Shown piece after piece: positions 32,790 through 45,064 of a DNA stretch of 64,000 nt. The DNA comes from Earliella scabrosa. Taxonomy: Eukaryota; Basidiomycota; Agaricomycetes; Polyporales; Polyporaceae. The notes under the pieces are model-generated. The model did not search any database and was not told the origin of the DNA. It was given only the letters and a program-made list of their open reading frames with translations. A program made the translations under genes and the position numbers. Position 1 is the first letter of the stretch, and each line of letters opens with the position of its first letter. Location: assembly GCA_022605405.1 (NCBI GenBank), contig JABYQQ010000036.1:168001-232000 (forward strand). Reading direction: 5' to 3'.

Positions 32790-33565
32790 CTGCCTTCACC
32801 CGTCCTGATCGACGGAGGTATCAAGAACGCGTCGCCTCCCTTTTTCTTCTTATACCACGACCAGTCATGTGACAACAGCACATGCACTCCCCTTAGCAAG
32901 CTCCATACCCGCCGGATATGTTCCACCGCGTCCTCTGCGCACAACGGAATGGTCCCGGCGCACAAAATCGACCTTCCTCTCTCCTATGAGCAGTCTTGTG
33001 TTGTGCCCAGCATCGCCACCCAGGTAAACCCACGAGGTGCCCCGTCGCGTCGGTCAGGTAGAGGCTCCTAACAAATGCCGCGTTCATGAAAGGCATTGAC
33101 TCCCCGACGCTGCCGCAGCGCAACGTGCATCAGTCGAGCCCCACATTATCGATATCCAAACACATCACTTACCGGTCGAAATGAAAGTGGCTAAGAATGG
33201 CCGTCTGTACAATCTCTGGCCGGATACCCCCTTCCCGCAACGACTCTTCAGCACTCGACTGGCATCCACTTGCGTGTCACGCCCAGCACCGCAGGGGCAT
33301 CGTTCCCCGTGTCGCGCCTCAACCCGAGGTCACACATCAGATGAGCGGCGGACGGCTTGTGTCGCAGGGAGATCTAGAACGCCAGCGACGGGGAGATGCT
33401 TATCTCCTCGGTCGACGTTCCTTCAATGAAGAGATGGAGGGTTTGAAGGCGTATGATGCCCGCCTCGAGCGCCGACACCTCGAAGTAAGCCTGATCCGGA
33501 CCTGGAGTGGTGTCGAGGTCGGGAGGCAACTGCTTCATGGGGTTTGGATCAACGGAGGTAGGACG
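32790..33565 (-). pseudogene. decayed metallo-beta-lactamase-fold gene, left copy
   Basis: Fragments in shifting frames on the minus strand match the fungal metallo-beta-lactamase-like family: YFEVSALEAG near 33480, a CDLGLRRDTGN segment, ESLREGGIRPEIVQTAILSH then FHFD (the HxHxD zinc motif) near 33185, and near 32890-32950 a stretch ending GVHVLLSHDWSWY, then GGDAF...IPPS. Stop codons and frameshifts separate the pieces (for example a TAG just after SLAF). The ordinary stop after IPPS is lost in this copy. It is not a working gene. Confidence 0.7.
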
Positions 33566-33570
33566 GGGAG

Positions 33571-34138
33571 TACTGGAACAGGGCTTGACATACCTTGACA
33601 CACCACATGCTCGTGCCCCGGAGGCAGTACCGCTGCGCGATACCGTCATCGTCGCCGCCCAGGAGAGAACCGCGCAACACAAGCTAGAAGTCCCAGGACC
33701 AAACAGGGGAAGGGTTAGAAGACCGACAAACAGACGACCGACATGACAAACATGCAACTTATGAACAATTTCGAGCGTCCGCTCGGCTGCATTCCAATTC
33801 GTACAAGTTATACATGCGAGTCGTATGGTAAAACGTGAGTAGAGGTAGAGGGGGAAAGCATAAGTGTAAGATCGTGCGTAGAAGGAGTGTGTGCAAGGTC
33901 TAGCGGAGGAAATCTATAAGGTCGTGAACAGCGCCTCCAGCCACGGCTACCTGACTGACCGGAGGCGGCGCGAGCGTTTAAGAGTTTAAATCGAGACCTT
34001 GCGGGCATGGAGCCACAGCGGGAAGGAGACAAGGATGTACGGCATGAAGACGAAGAGCGAACACGTCGATCAATGGATGGGGATGAGGATGGGTAGGGGA
34101 GGAAAGTAAGGGTGTCGGTGTAGAATGTGGTGACATGC
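33571..34138. other. intergenic region between the left arm and FZO1
   Basis: 568 bp outside the duplicated arm. It includes the 3' side of FZO1 and a minus-strand open frame starting inside the arm that I do not accept as a gene. Nothing else is identifiable. Confidence 0.35.
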
Positions 34139-36922
34139 TCACGCATTGCTGACAATGACCACGGACTCCCGCACCTCGTTCGCCCGTTGCTGGAACTCAG
34201 CGAAATGCTCCAGCGCCTTCTTCGCCCTCTTCTCCGACGTCTCCGCACCGTGCACCTCGCGCGACCGGTCTTCCATTGCGCGGCGGAACATCTCCTTGAT
34301 ATCCCACGACGCGAGCCTGAGCACCTTGCGCGTCTCCCGGCTCACCCGTGCTGCGTGCGCGCCGACGAACGAGCCCTCCTCACCCTTCTCCTCCGCCTCC
34401 TTCGCCAAGCTAGACTTGATCCTCCGCCCGACCGTCTTGGGGATCGTGCTCGGAAGCTCGAGAACGAGGTACGTGACCAGGCCGATCGAGACAGCTCCGA
34501 TGACAGGGGCCGCCCACTTCCGCGCCGTCTCGTTCTCGAAGAGGTCCCAGACGCGCACGATGCCCTCGAGAAGGCCACGGGCGCCGACCGCCTTGCCGCC
34601 GACCATCGTGAGCGCACCGAGGCCGACAGACGCGAACCCAAGCGTGCTGACGGCCATCTCCTCGTTCTCCTCGTGCTTCCCCTCGCCAAAGTGGACCCAG
34701 AAGTGGTGGTGGACGTCGAAGAGGTCGAAGAAGGTGGTGTCGAGCATGTCGGGGCGCTGCGCGAGGCCGATGCCGAGGCCGTAGATGCCACCGGCGACGA
34801 CAGTCCGCGATGCTTGCCGTGATCGGCGGTTACCCTTCTTGTTGGCGCGAGCAGAGAACATCGCCTCGGGCATGAAGACCCTCCTCGACCGCTCTACACC
34901 TTCAGGAAGGTGCTTGTCACCAAGCTCAGAGATCTTGTTCACGCCTTCGGTAGTGACGATACGAGCCTCGTCCTCCGCAAGCTTGACGGCCAAGTCCAAG
35001 CTGACGAGCAGCGCACGGCGGACTTCGCGTGCATAATCCCAGATGCCCAAGAGGCCGGGGTAGGAGGGGAGAGGTACGGATGTGGCATCGACACCGGGCT
35101 TGCCCTGACCGACGCGGTCGACCGCGTCAGTGAGCAACTCCTTCGTCCGCAGACGAGTGCGCGTAGCACCGTGCTCCTCCACAGACTCCAAGCTCTCCTC
35201 AAGCGTCTCGCGGCCCTGCTTCATCTTGTCGAGAACGGGGCGGACGCGGTTGAGATCATCGCGTGCGCGCTCGAGCTCGGTCTGCGCAACGATGGCGTTC
35301 GCGCCCACGAGCAGGTCGACGTCCGAGAGCAGCTTGGTGAGATACGTGGATGCGGGGGCCAACTTGGACTTCGAGCGCTTGACAAGGACGAATGACCGAA
35401 GAGCGGACTCCAGGTTGCCGAAGGATGCGGTGTCCTCGTGAAGCGCCTGCTGGGAGTCGACGAAGTGGACCAGGTCTTCTGCGTCTTCGTACGTCCGCGG
35501 GCTCAATTGTTTGATTTGCTCGAGGACTAGACGCTTGCACTTCGCCTTGTCACGGATCTGCTCGTACTTGTTCACAACGATGAAGAGGTAGGCCTTCTCG
35601 TGGCTGGCGTTCATCAAGAACTCCTTTGCAGAGAGTGTGAAGTGGTTCTCCGCAGAGACGACGAAGACGACGACGTCAATCTCCTCCTGGCGGGCGAAAA
35701 CACGGGTGGTATGAGTGTTGTCGCGGTTCAGACCCGGCGCGTCGATGAGGGAGATGTCAACGACCCCGTTGCTAAGGAGCGACGCTTGCGGGTCACGGGG
35801 GTCAGAGAGGTAGACCTTGAGTACCTGAGACTCGTTCTCGTTCTCGGAAACGATCGAGTCTAGATCAGAAAGGCCAGCACGGGTGAACGTACTCTCGTCC
35901 TTCACAGAGTACGTGACACCCTCCTTCAGCACGTGGACCTCCTCCAACCCGCCGTTCTCCGTCGCATCATGAACCTCGCAGAATGCGGTAGTGCAAGGCT
36001 GCTGATCCACCGGCATGACCTCCCGACGCAAGAGAGCATTCACGAAGGTAGACTTGCCCGCGTTCAGGTCACCAGTGACGAGGACTTTCGAAGAAGTGTC
36101 CTCGACTCGCGACCTGAGCTTGTTCAAGTGATCAACCGCATTCAGAATACGGTTGTCCAGCAGATTGGCGATGGAGTTCTTTTCGAGCTGCGCCACAAGC
36201 GCTGCGGGGGAGGATGAGGATCCGTGCGCGCCGAGCTTGAGGTCGAGGCGGAAAACGTGGAAGTCTGATGCTTCTGCGGGAGACACCAACCGATCGCCCT
36301 CCTCCTCTGCACCCTCTCCAGCAGGCTCCTCCTTATCAGGGATAGAGGCGAGAGTGACGGAGCGGGTCAAGCCGGCCTTCGCGGGAGTGACGATGACGTC
36401 GGCCTGGAAAGAAGGGTCGTCGGGGAAGGAGAGTGAGCGACGTGCGCCCTTGCGCTTGGGTGTTGTTGAAGATTCCGCATCGGCGGGATGTTCCTGAAGC
36501 TGAGGGTAGCGAACGACCCAATCGTCCTTGTTGAACTTGCGAAGGTCCCCAAGGATAGACTTCGTGGAGTCCAATGCTTTGAGCAATCTGCCCCCGTATG
36601 AGCGTCGTGATATATGAAGAGAGATATACCGGTCGTGCAACCCGTCCCGACACGCGCTAGTTGACCCATGGCATCCTCTCGCCCGACACGCGCGAAGTGG
36701 CCCATAATCATCAGTTCTGACCCTCCACTCTCCTATTCCTTTCGCCATCCCCAACACTGCAGATACCGGCGCGGGTTGCACAACAGAACGGGGCGCAACT
36801 CACCTGTTCTTATGCTCAACATATGCCTCCTGCACTCCTTCGGTAAGATGTTTCGGCGAGCTCTCCACCGTAGGCTGCGGCGACCCTACGCGAGATACGC
36901 CAGGGAAGTACGACAGAGCCAT
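34139..36922 (-). CDS. FZO1: mitofusin FZO1, outer-membrane fusion GTPase
   Basis: Exons in reading order: 36922-36804 and 36587-34139; 855 aa. It is a dynamin-related GTPase that fuses mitochondrial outer membranes. The first exon encodes MALSYFPGVSRVGSPQPT and joins to LLKALDSTKSILGDLR. The G1 motif GDLNAGKST is near residues 212-220, followed by the switch QPCTTAFCEV, G3 in LIDAPGLN and G4 in VVNKYEQ. Two close hydrophobic segments near the C-terminus (around GFASVGLGALTMVGG and WAAPVIGAVSIGLVTYLV) form the membrane hairpin, with coiled-coil helices on either side. The intron is 216 nt, long for this genome. An open frame continues into it from the second exon, but the start there gives no family match. 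Confidence 0.93.
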
Positions 36923-38705
36923 TTTGCTTGACAGAGTTTCGCAGAAACGCTGCTCGATGTCGTCGCAGCAAGTGACCGTAGACGTCGTCGTCAGTGGTGA
37001 AGATGGTGCCGAGCGCTGAAGTTGGGGGAGCTAAACTGTTGTCACGATATTTCGCGTAATCTCACGCTACGCATTGACTCGGAGATGACAGGGTTGCTTA
37101 CCAGGCTCTTATCGGGCTCTGAAAAAAGGATACAAGTAATTGATTCCGCTTTGTCTCCGCCTCGACATCCGGAGCTCATTCCGTCCGACATGACCCGATG
37201 TTGACTGTCTCACATTTGCCTAGCTCGGCCCAGATGCTCGCAGTCCTCCTTGCCAAGCGTGTCATAAACACTTACTAGTAGGACCTGAATAGGACCAGGT
37301 CTCCTACGTGATCTGCCACTCACTGTGTCCAGAACTCCTCTCGGCGTTGTTTAGGGGCATAGGAGAGAGATTCGCCAGTGCAGACGAGGGACAGCCTACT
37401 CACGGCTCACAGTAGCAGTTGTGCATTATACTTCCGGTGAGTTACGATATCTTTCCCTGTACAGGGAAACCCATGCAAGATCTCTTCAATACCTTCCCAG
37501 TGCGTAAGGAAGCCATATCTTCCCGTGAGAAGACAGAAGGCGTCGAATTCATGTTGCAGCGTGTTGCTTGCACGTTAGCACACTCACGATGTACGCGCGG
37601 TGTCAATGCAGACATCAATCTGTTGCTGTGCGTGCACGGCTGTACTGGGATGCGCTCAAATGAGCAATAGGGCTATCACACCCTGCGCCACAGATACTGC
37701 TTGCCGAAAGGAGTTGTCGGTATACAGGTTGTGGTGAGCAAACATTCTCTTCATTTCATGTACGTACACTCATTGACAGCGTCAATCGCCTCTCAGAGCA
37801 TTGTGCATGCACCATGCTCAGCTGCCAAACGGAGTACAGCTCACTCGTACCCATCTGACAACTTGGCAGGACGTCTTGGTCCGGCATCCCGCACTCGAGC
37901 GAAAATGAAGCCCCATTCCCCCGATCTGTGCAACGCGCCCTTCCCGCTTGCTGTACATGTCCTTCTGCGTTTGCACCCATTCATAGGGTCCAAGTTGTGC
38001 AGAACGAAGAATGGCCCTTCAGGGACCATCACGCTCATCCCGATACTTCTCGCCGGTCAACAGTGTGGGAGCAGGAAGCCGTCAGGGTCCGCCGCGTGGG
38101 CAGAAACGTCCGATTGCAGTCAACGATGGCTTTTATACGCTTGTAGGATCGATTCTGCTCTCCCTTGCGCTTCGCCCATGAAACTGTGTTATATTCGCGA
38201 TGCCCCCATCACTGGCTTGTGTGCTTTTGAGCTCATGTGCGACCCATGTGGATCGAACGCTGACATCGGCGTCATGGTGGTGTGACGCTGGCACTGAGCC
38301 GTTCACTGTTGGACGTTGAATGTTCAGGCCGTATCAGCCGCACTATGTGCAAATGGATCGCTGACAGCTATTCCGAGCGCATCGCGCGTCGGCCGGCGTG
38401 CCTTGGCTCCAAACACGGTCTTTTCCCCCCTCTTCCCCTCACCGTCGCTCACCCCGTCCACCTCGTCGCCGCAGGTACCTATCAATCCTCCATCGGCAGC
38501 ACTCGTTACTGACAGCCCTGATCCCTTGGTCCTCATCTGCATTGATAGGTCCCGCTGTTCCTCAATACCGAGCTTCTGAACAGACTGACGTGAGGTTCGT
38601 GCCTCTGCCAGCCGGGAGAAGCAGCGCAAACCCCGACCTATAACATTCGGCGGTCAGGGACTGGCAGGGTCTCGTTCGCTTCAGCATCCCCGCACACTGC
38701 CCGTT
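36923..38705. other. long gene-poor region
   Basis: 1.78 kb between the FZO1 start and the GH16 start. It must contain both promoters. Open frames reach 194 codons (37701-38285, + strand) but show no domain, no clear splice pattern and an atypical composition. I found no RNA gene or repeat. Confidence 0.4.
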
Positions 38706-40404
38706 ATGCTCTTCTCTCCCTGGGCTGCGTGCGTGTCGCTGCTCCTCCCCTCCGCGGCGGTGGCGCAGTACAACCTGGTCAAGGAGTATGTCGGAGAGTC
38801 TTTCTTTGACGACTGGTCATTCTACGGTAACAGTGAGTGCGATCATTCCGCAGGTAGCTTATCTGCGCACGCGCTGAGCTTACGGCATCCACATTACAGT
38901 CGACAACCTCACCAATGGAGATGTCAAGTACGCTCGTGCACTCCACTGGGGCGTGGCCAGCGAAGACTCTTGCTGACGAGCCTCTCCCCAACCTCCAGCT
39001 TCCTGAACAGTATCGATGCGTTCCACAATAGGATTGCGTTCGTAAATGACGCTGGGAACGCGATAATGAAGGTGGACAACTCTTCCCGGCTCAAGTTCAG
39101 CCAAAAACGCGACGCGATCCGGATATCCACGAGAGACCAGTTCACGGTTGGCTCGGTCTGGGTCGCGGACATCCTTCACGTTCCATATGGCGTACGTCGC
39201 TTGCCGTTGTTGAATACGCTCGCGATAACACCCGCACTGACCCTCAAATACCCGAACACCACCAGTGCTCCGTCTGGGGTGCGTTTTGGTCATCTGCACC
39301 CACATGGCCTCTTGGAGGCGAGGTGAGTCTCGCACCATGGAGAACGTTGCCTCCGTCATACGATTCAAGTTGTCGCGTTCCCCAGATCGACACTTTCGAA
39401 GCCGTGAACCAGGATATGTTCGGTCACATGGGATTGCACACGAACCCAGTACGTCGCTAACCACCCACACGTCCGCGTCGATGCGGGTCCAGAGCCTGAC
39501 AGAAGCTTCATTTCGCGTAGGGCTGCACCCATTCCCAGGACGCCGTCCAGTCTAGCACCCTGATCAATTCCACGGATTGCTCGATCCAGGCCAACAACAA
39601 CCAAGGCTGCATTATCAGCAACCCGGATCCAGCCTCTTACGGCGAAGGTGAGTAGCGCACAATGTCAACGACGCCGCGCGGCTCATGCCTCGTGTGTTAG
39701 CATTCGCGAAGGCTGGCGGCGGCGTGTATGTGACCGAGTTCGCCATTGATGGAATATCGTAAGCCGTGTTCCCGTCTCGACCGTCGACCGCTCGGTCTGA
39801 CCGATTCTCGACCCGCCCCCAGCATCTGGGTTTTCAACGTATGTCGCGCGCCCGTGCTCCACGCGAAATAAGCTTATCTGTCATGCGAACGCAGCGCACA
39901 AATATTCCCTCGTCGTTGCAAGGGAACGTGAGCAGCATCGACACGGCGACGCTCGGGATCCCAGTCGCGAACTGGCCGGCGGACGACTGTTCGATCAACG
40001 AGTTCTTCCAGCCTCAGGAACTCGTCTTCGACATTACGTTATGCGGCGGTAAGTGCCTCCCCTTGGGCGCGTGGGTAGCGAGGTACCCACGTCGCGTATT
40101 CGTCCGGGACACGAAGGTTTGGTGCTGACATCATCTCCTTGCTGCTATGTGGGTAGATTACGCCGGGGCCGCGAGCGTGTTCTACCAGACATGCTCGGGC
40201 GTCTGCTACAACGACTACGTCCTCGGAGATCCGTCACACTATGACACGGCGTACTTTGAGGTGTCGTATGTGAGGGTGTACGGCCAGCCCGGAGAGTTGA
40301 CCGTGCTCCAGCCCTCCACCGGGCCTCGATCCGCGGACGCGAGGAGCGTCGGCACCATCGCGCTGGTGTTGGGGAGCTTGATTGCGTTAATCTGGACCGT
40401 CTGA
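38706..40404 (+). CDS. GH16 family glycosidase, secreted and probably GPI-anchored
   Basis: Exons: 38706-38832, 38900-38927, 38999-39191, 39266-39322, 39386-39448, 39521-39647, 39701-39758, 39823-39838 (16 nt), 39895-40048, 40157-40404; 356 aa. A signal peptide ends near AAVA-QYNLV. The family core is complete: VKEYVGESFFDDWSFY, RIAFVNDAGNA, CSVWGAFWSSAPTWPLGGE, the catalytic ExDxxE (E135-I-D137-T-F-E140), VYVTEFAIDGISIWVFN and YFEVSYVRVYG. The C-terminus is a Ser/Thr-rich linker and a hydrophobic tail (TIALVLGSLIALIWTV), typical of a GPI signal. It should cut beta-1,3(1,4)-glucan in the wall. The nucleophile Glu is the last codon of exon 4 and the rest of the motif starts exon 5. Confidence 0.93.
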
Positions 40405-41239
40405 ACTATAATCTTGTGTAGCCGACTTTCATTTCTTACGCTCTTTCCGAGGATGAACTCTGTAACACTGTTTCGTCATAGACTATCGCGCACCTGGTAC
40501 GTGTGCGACCTGGATGTTCTGGGACCTCGTCCCTCCGTTTCTGAGTCCAGACATGTAGCTGATACCAATAGACTCATTGCGCCGAGAGTGTGGGTATGCT
40601 TCTGCGTGTATCTAGAAGTGAGCATACCAGGTGGCGAGTAGATTGGACGCCAGTGCGCTCATGGCCACACTTGACCTAATTCTAGGGCTGGTGGCGCTGC
40701 TTCGTTGCACCCTGGCAGAGAAGGGAAGCTGGGGAGAGTAGGCATTCCTCCGATGCACGGGAATGGACGCTACACGCGACCGTGCGCTGTGCCGTCATCC
40801 TCCAGCGGTTCGGGCGATGCAGTCGCAAAATTGTCTGCTTGGAGCGATCTCCCAGCCATTTCCTCGCGGTCACGTCTCACAATGCCAGACATAGTTCTCC
40901 CGTGGCGCGGGCGTGGTCTTTCAAATCGAGACTCTGCCTGCCGTCCTCCCCTCCGCTCTCTTCCTCCGTCTCCTCGGTCTCTCTCTCTGGTCCAGGTCTC
41001 TCTGCCAAGCGCAAACACGATCTTCTGTGGGTCCTTGCAGATTCTTGGTGTATCCCGCAGTCGTATTCAGACTAGATCAAGGTCCCGGCGGCCCGATCAA
41101 GGGGAGTGCTCAGTGCAACCGCCCAACGGTCAGCCTCCGTGCTCCGTGCCATCCGCCCCAAACCAAATTGAGGCTGGCATGCTCGCTCAATCACGAGAAA
41201 ATAATTCGGGCGTAACTCCGTAAGCGAGCTCCTACTTTA
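40405..41239. other. intergenic region
   Basis: 835 bp between GH16 and the dehydrogenase on the same strand. It holds a 3' UTR and a promoter; a pyrimidine-rich tract occurs near 40940-41000. The open frames have no recognisable domain. Confidence 0.4.
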
Positions 41240-42544
41240 ATGCCTGTCGCAGCGGCCATGCAAAGCACCAACCCCGCGTCGCCGACCGCCCCTCCGACCA
41301 CCTCGTACATTCGCTCACCCCGGCTCTCTCCTGCGCAGAACTCACCAATGCCGATCGCAACCTGCAACAGCAGCTCCTTCTGCACACCCAATGTGTGGTC
41401 CAACACCCTCTCGGACACGCAGAGCCTCTTCAGCGTGGAGGGACTCGTCGCAGTCGTGACTGGTGGTGGAACGGGTGCGTACGCGAGATGAGCGATGTCC
41501 GAATCGCTGGAGCTTCGCATCCGCCCTTCGTGATCTCGGGTCGCTAATCAGCGTTTGAGCGCAGGCATCGGTCTTATGATCGCGAAGGCGCTTGAGGCCA
41601 ACGGCGCGATCGTCTACATCGTATCGCGGCGCCTCGACGTTCTCGAGGCCGCAGCGAGCCAGCACAACGTATGTTCTCCCAGCTCACGGCTCCGCGCTGA
41701 GAAAACACCCAGCGGGCTGACTATTCTTGCTTAGCGCCGTGGAAACCTCATTGCAGTACAAGGCGATGTCACCTGCCGCGAGTCTATGAAGGCCGTCGCA
41801 GAGACCATCCGCGACCGACACGGGTACATTAACCTTCTCGTGAACAATGCCGGCCTCGCGAAAAACTTCCTCCCGAAGCTCCCCGGGCCAGGCGAGGTCG
41901 ACATGAAGAAGTACCAGGAGCTGCTCTGGAACGCGGGCTCGCCCCAGGATTTCGCAGGCGCGTTCGACGTGAACGTGTCCGCGGTGTGGTACACAGCCGT
42001 CGCCTTCCTCGACCTCCTCGACGCGGGCAACAAACGCGGCAACACGCCCGGCGTGACGAGCCAGATCCTCACCGTCGCGAGCGGGGGCGCGTTCCGCAAG
42101 GACGACAAGGTGTTCAGCGTGCCGTACACGCTCAGTAAGTCCGCCGCCACGCACCTGGGCAAGATGCTCGCCCACTTCCTCAAGGACTGGCAGATTCGGA
42201 GCAACGTCATCGCACCCGGCATCTTTCCCTCCGGTGCGTAGCTTCCCGGGTGCTCTCTCCGCATGCGGCCTTTGGACGCTCACAGGCCCTCCAGAAATGG
42301 TCGACGGCCTAATATCCGACGAGTATGTCAGGGCCGGCGTCCCGCTGCACCGCGCAGGCACCATCGACGACATGGGTGGCCTCGTATTGTTCCTGACGAG
42401 CAGGGTGCGTTCGCCGTCCTTTGAACGGCTGATCGCGTCGTGGACTGACTCAGTGGTCCATGTGCGCAGGCGGGTGCATACGTCAACGGGACAGTTCAGC
42501 TTATCGACGGCGGCCGTCTGCTACTGTATCCCTCAAGCTACTAG
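41240..42544 (+). CDS. short-chain dehydrogenase/reductase
   Basis: Exons: 41240-41474, 41565-41668, 41735-42233, 42286-42404, 42470-42544; 343 aa from the first ATG. The Rossmann motif TGGGTGIG is formed across intron 1. Next come LLVNNAG (about 147-153), the active-site Ser in ILTVASGG (S229) and YTLSK (Y244, K248), then PGIFPSGPPEMV and a C-terminal AGAYVNGTVQLIDGGR. It is an NAD(P)-dependent oxidoreductase of classical type; the substrate is unknown. The start is uncertain: ATG codons at 41258 and 41348 are in frame, and the later one (MPIATCNSSS) would give a length closer to the family. It converges with the oxygenase gene, 154 bp between stops. Confidence 0.88.
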
Positions 42545-42698
42545 ACTCGCGGCGCGCCTGGAGCACGATCGTTCCCCCTCTGGATATCTGATATCTAAGT
42601 ACAGTAATACGGATCGCTCTGCATACACTTGTATCACTACTATCATACCCCAGAACCTTCAGTACGTTAATCTAAGCCTATATTTCTCGCCTGCACCG

Positions 42699-44485
42699 TC
42701 AGTGCTCCGATTTTGAATGGGCGTACGTTGCTTCTAGTCTGGACTTGACATACTCTCCCGCCGTGACGACTTCGTACTGCGCGGGGTAGTCATCCGACAC
42801 ACAGCTTGGCAAGGCCTGGGCGTAAACATGCCGCGGTCAAGATTCAGAGAGTCCGTCCTGTCTCCGCGAACACACGACGCACCTCCAGCTTGACGTCATA
42901 ATCAGTCCCAAAGAACAGTGGGATTGAATACCTCTCGACGCCGGAGCGGTTCACCGCTCTATGCACGGTCGACCTGAAGACGTCATCTGCGAGGGTCGGC
43001 GTGAGCGGGCTGCGCGATCGGTCTGGCTAGATGACCCTGTCCTCACTTGTCCACCGCGCAAACTGGTCTCCCAAGCTACGCCCCCCAAGTGTTGCAATCA
43101 GCGCACAGACGCTGCCGATGAGAAAACGCGACGTACTTCACGACAAGCGTCCCAGGGATGGGCACGGCGTTCACCCACTTTCCGTTCGCGTTGAGCACCT
43201 GCAGCGCCTGCACGTCTTCTTGCTGCCATAGGATCGTGAAACACTGATTGGGGAACGCACCATATCAGTCCTCTACGGGATGCTGAGAACGGCGCTAGCA
43301 GGATCCCAACGTACCTCATAGCTGACATCCAGCCCCCCAGACACGGAGTTAGCGCAACCATTTCTGCGGTCCAATCACCCTGTCACACATTACGCACTCG
43401 GTATGGGCCCCGATGCCCTGGATCCTGTCGTCGACTGGCCCAGTCTGCGGCGGGTAATACAACAGTCGCATGATGGCCGCAGGTTTCGTGGTCTACAGAG
43501 AACAACGATTCAGCTCGATTCAAACATACTCCACTGTTCCGCCGCTCATAAAGGCAGCGCAGTTCCCAAGGGGCTCGGGGGCCCCCGGGTGTACGAACAA
43601 CGCACGCGACCCGCCGGCACGACTGACATACGTACCTTATCGTCGAAGAAGTTCTCTGGCAGGTCCAGAGCGAGCGCAAACAGCGGAAATAGCGATTTTC
43701 CGAGCCGCACGGCTGCATGGCTTCGGCCGCCACGTTCAGCGTGAGCACCAGTGTGGGTGAGGGCGGGCAGTGCGTGGGGAGAAAACGAGTATTTGTGGTC
43801 AGCGGCGAGACCGAGCTAGACCATGGCCCACAACGAGACGTGGGTACATGTTCCCCCCACTTACTAGTAGTGCAGCACCGCTTCTCTGAAGCCCGGTATG
43901 CTGTCACTGTCTGGCCAGACATTGTCTCCGGTCATCGCACCGTCGTCTGCTCGGGATGCCCCGGACAGCTCTTCCCACCCGAGGTCGAAACCTTCGTGGA
44001 GATCACCTCTGTTCTCCGGGTTCGTGTTCTCGCCGAGTAGTGCGGTGTACCCTTTGAAGTTCGCGCTCTTGTGGATGTCCATCGCCATCTTCGTGTCAGG
44101 TGGGAGCGCGAAGAATCGCTTCGCGGCATCCACTGTGGCTGAGATCGTCTCTTCCGGGATCCCGTGGTTCATAACTGCAATATGGCAATGAAGACATTCT
44201 GAGTGCCTCACTCCTGTCAGGATACCGTCATAGAGAGACGCACCGTAGAAGAATCCGACGTTGATGCAGGCATTGCGAATTTCATCCGCGAGAGCTCTTC
44301 GAACAGCTGGATCAGGATTTCTGGCATCCGCAAGGTTTCTGCGGTGACAAGTTAGCATTCAGGTCCATACTGCGCGACGTTTCCTCGTGCTTGCAACACT
44401 ATTCCAGTGTTTGATCCCATGACGATGACATTTACATGATTGGGATGTCTTCGAAGGTACTGTCTGTGCGGTGACTGGCAAGCAT
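42699..44485 (-). CDS. 2-oxoglutarate/Fe(II)-dependent oxygenase (isopenicillin-N-synthase-like)
   Basis: Ten exons in reading order: 44485-44436, 44338-44244, 44174-43865, 43720-43636, 43492-43398, 43321-43315 (7 nt), 43243-43137, 43075-43047, 42986-42883, 42815-42699; 332 aa. The N-terminal DIOX_N part shows FEDIPIINLADAR and GFFYVMNHGIPEE. Iron ligands are H210 and D212 (IGAHTDYE) and H268 (STVHRAVNRSG); R278 and S280 (RYS) bind 2-oxoglutarate. The Asp ligand is split between exon 5 and the 7-nt exon 6. The ending FFGTDYDVKLE...PAQYEVVTAGEYVKSRL is typical of fungal members. The oxidised substrate is unknown. Every exon is forced by phase and family match, so the model is stronger than its fragmentation suggests. 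Confidence 0.88.
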
Positions 44486-45064
44486 GAGAGGTCGCAGGGG
44501 TGGGTTCATCCACAAGCTCTGACTTGTTCGTGTGCTCCTGTCGCAATCAATCCAGCAAAGCAGACTGCAGCGAAGAGGTCGGTTCGTTCTCGGTGTCAGT
44601 ACTGAAAGTTGAAACTTTGGTTGAACGATCTATGCGCAGTGGCTCTGCAGCGCTTAGATATGGTTCCTTTATTCCCACGATCCACTCCAAGTTCAACGTC
44701 CAAGATAAGTTGGACTTAACTTCGATGACCCCACGTTCATGTTATTGCCCAAAACTCGCGTTCGGACACCGTGTCAGACGTCTTGTTGTACGCATCAGAG
44801 TGTCGCCGATCGGAAGCTCGCATCACTTATGATTCGCATATGTCATGCTGGTCGTCTTGTTGTCGGTCTTGTTCGTCTTGTTCGTCTTGATCTTCTAACC
44901 CTTCCCTGTCAATTCTGGAATTTCTAGCTTGCGCAGTCCGGATGGTACCCTGCGCGCCGATGATCACAAATGATCACAGCAGCAACGAGGACAGCTCTTA
45001 GCGCTGCTAATATGTACCGGTCAGATATGGTACGTCAGGGCGGCTTCAATGCTCTCCGTCGGAG
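44486..45064. other. intergenic region before the right arm
   Basis: 579 bp containing the oxygenase promoter. A short tandem motif TTGTTCGTC/TTGTTGTCG repeats at about 44855-44890. No gene is visible. Confidence 0.4.

Larger units (their letters stand above)
30502..33570 (+). repeat. left arm of a large inverted segmental duplication
   Basis: The arm of about 3.1 kb matches 45065-48372 in reverse orientation. Order on the + strand: M64 gene tail, terminal block, 23-bp minisatellite, TATA-ATG module (read on minus) and decayed metallo-beta-lactamase gene (read on minus). Identity is very high at about 31.0-31.45 kb (by eye only scattered mismatches) and lower toward 33 kb, where indels accumulate. 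The ends are estimates by eye, good to some tens of bases. No transposase or terminal repeat marks them. Confidence 0.8.

Noticed and set aside
36588..36803. In-frame extension of the FZO1 second exon to a start at 36781
   Set aside because: The alternative N-terminus has no family match, while splicing to 36804-36922 yields the usual N-terminal sequence in frame.
37701..38285. 194-codon open frame in the long gap before GH16
   Set aside because: No domain, no splice pattern, ordinary codon bias not evident; likely chance.
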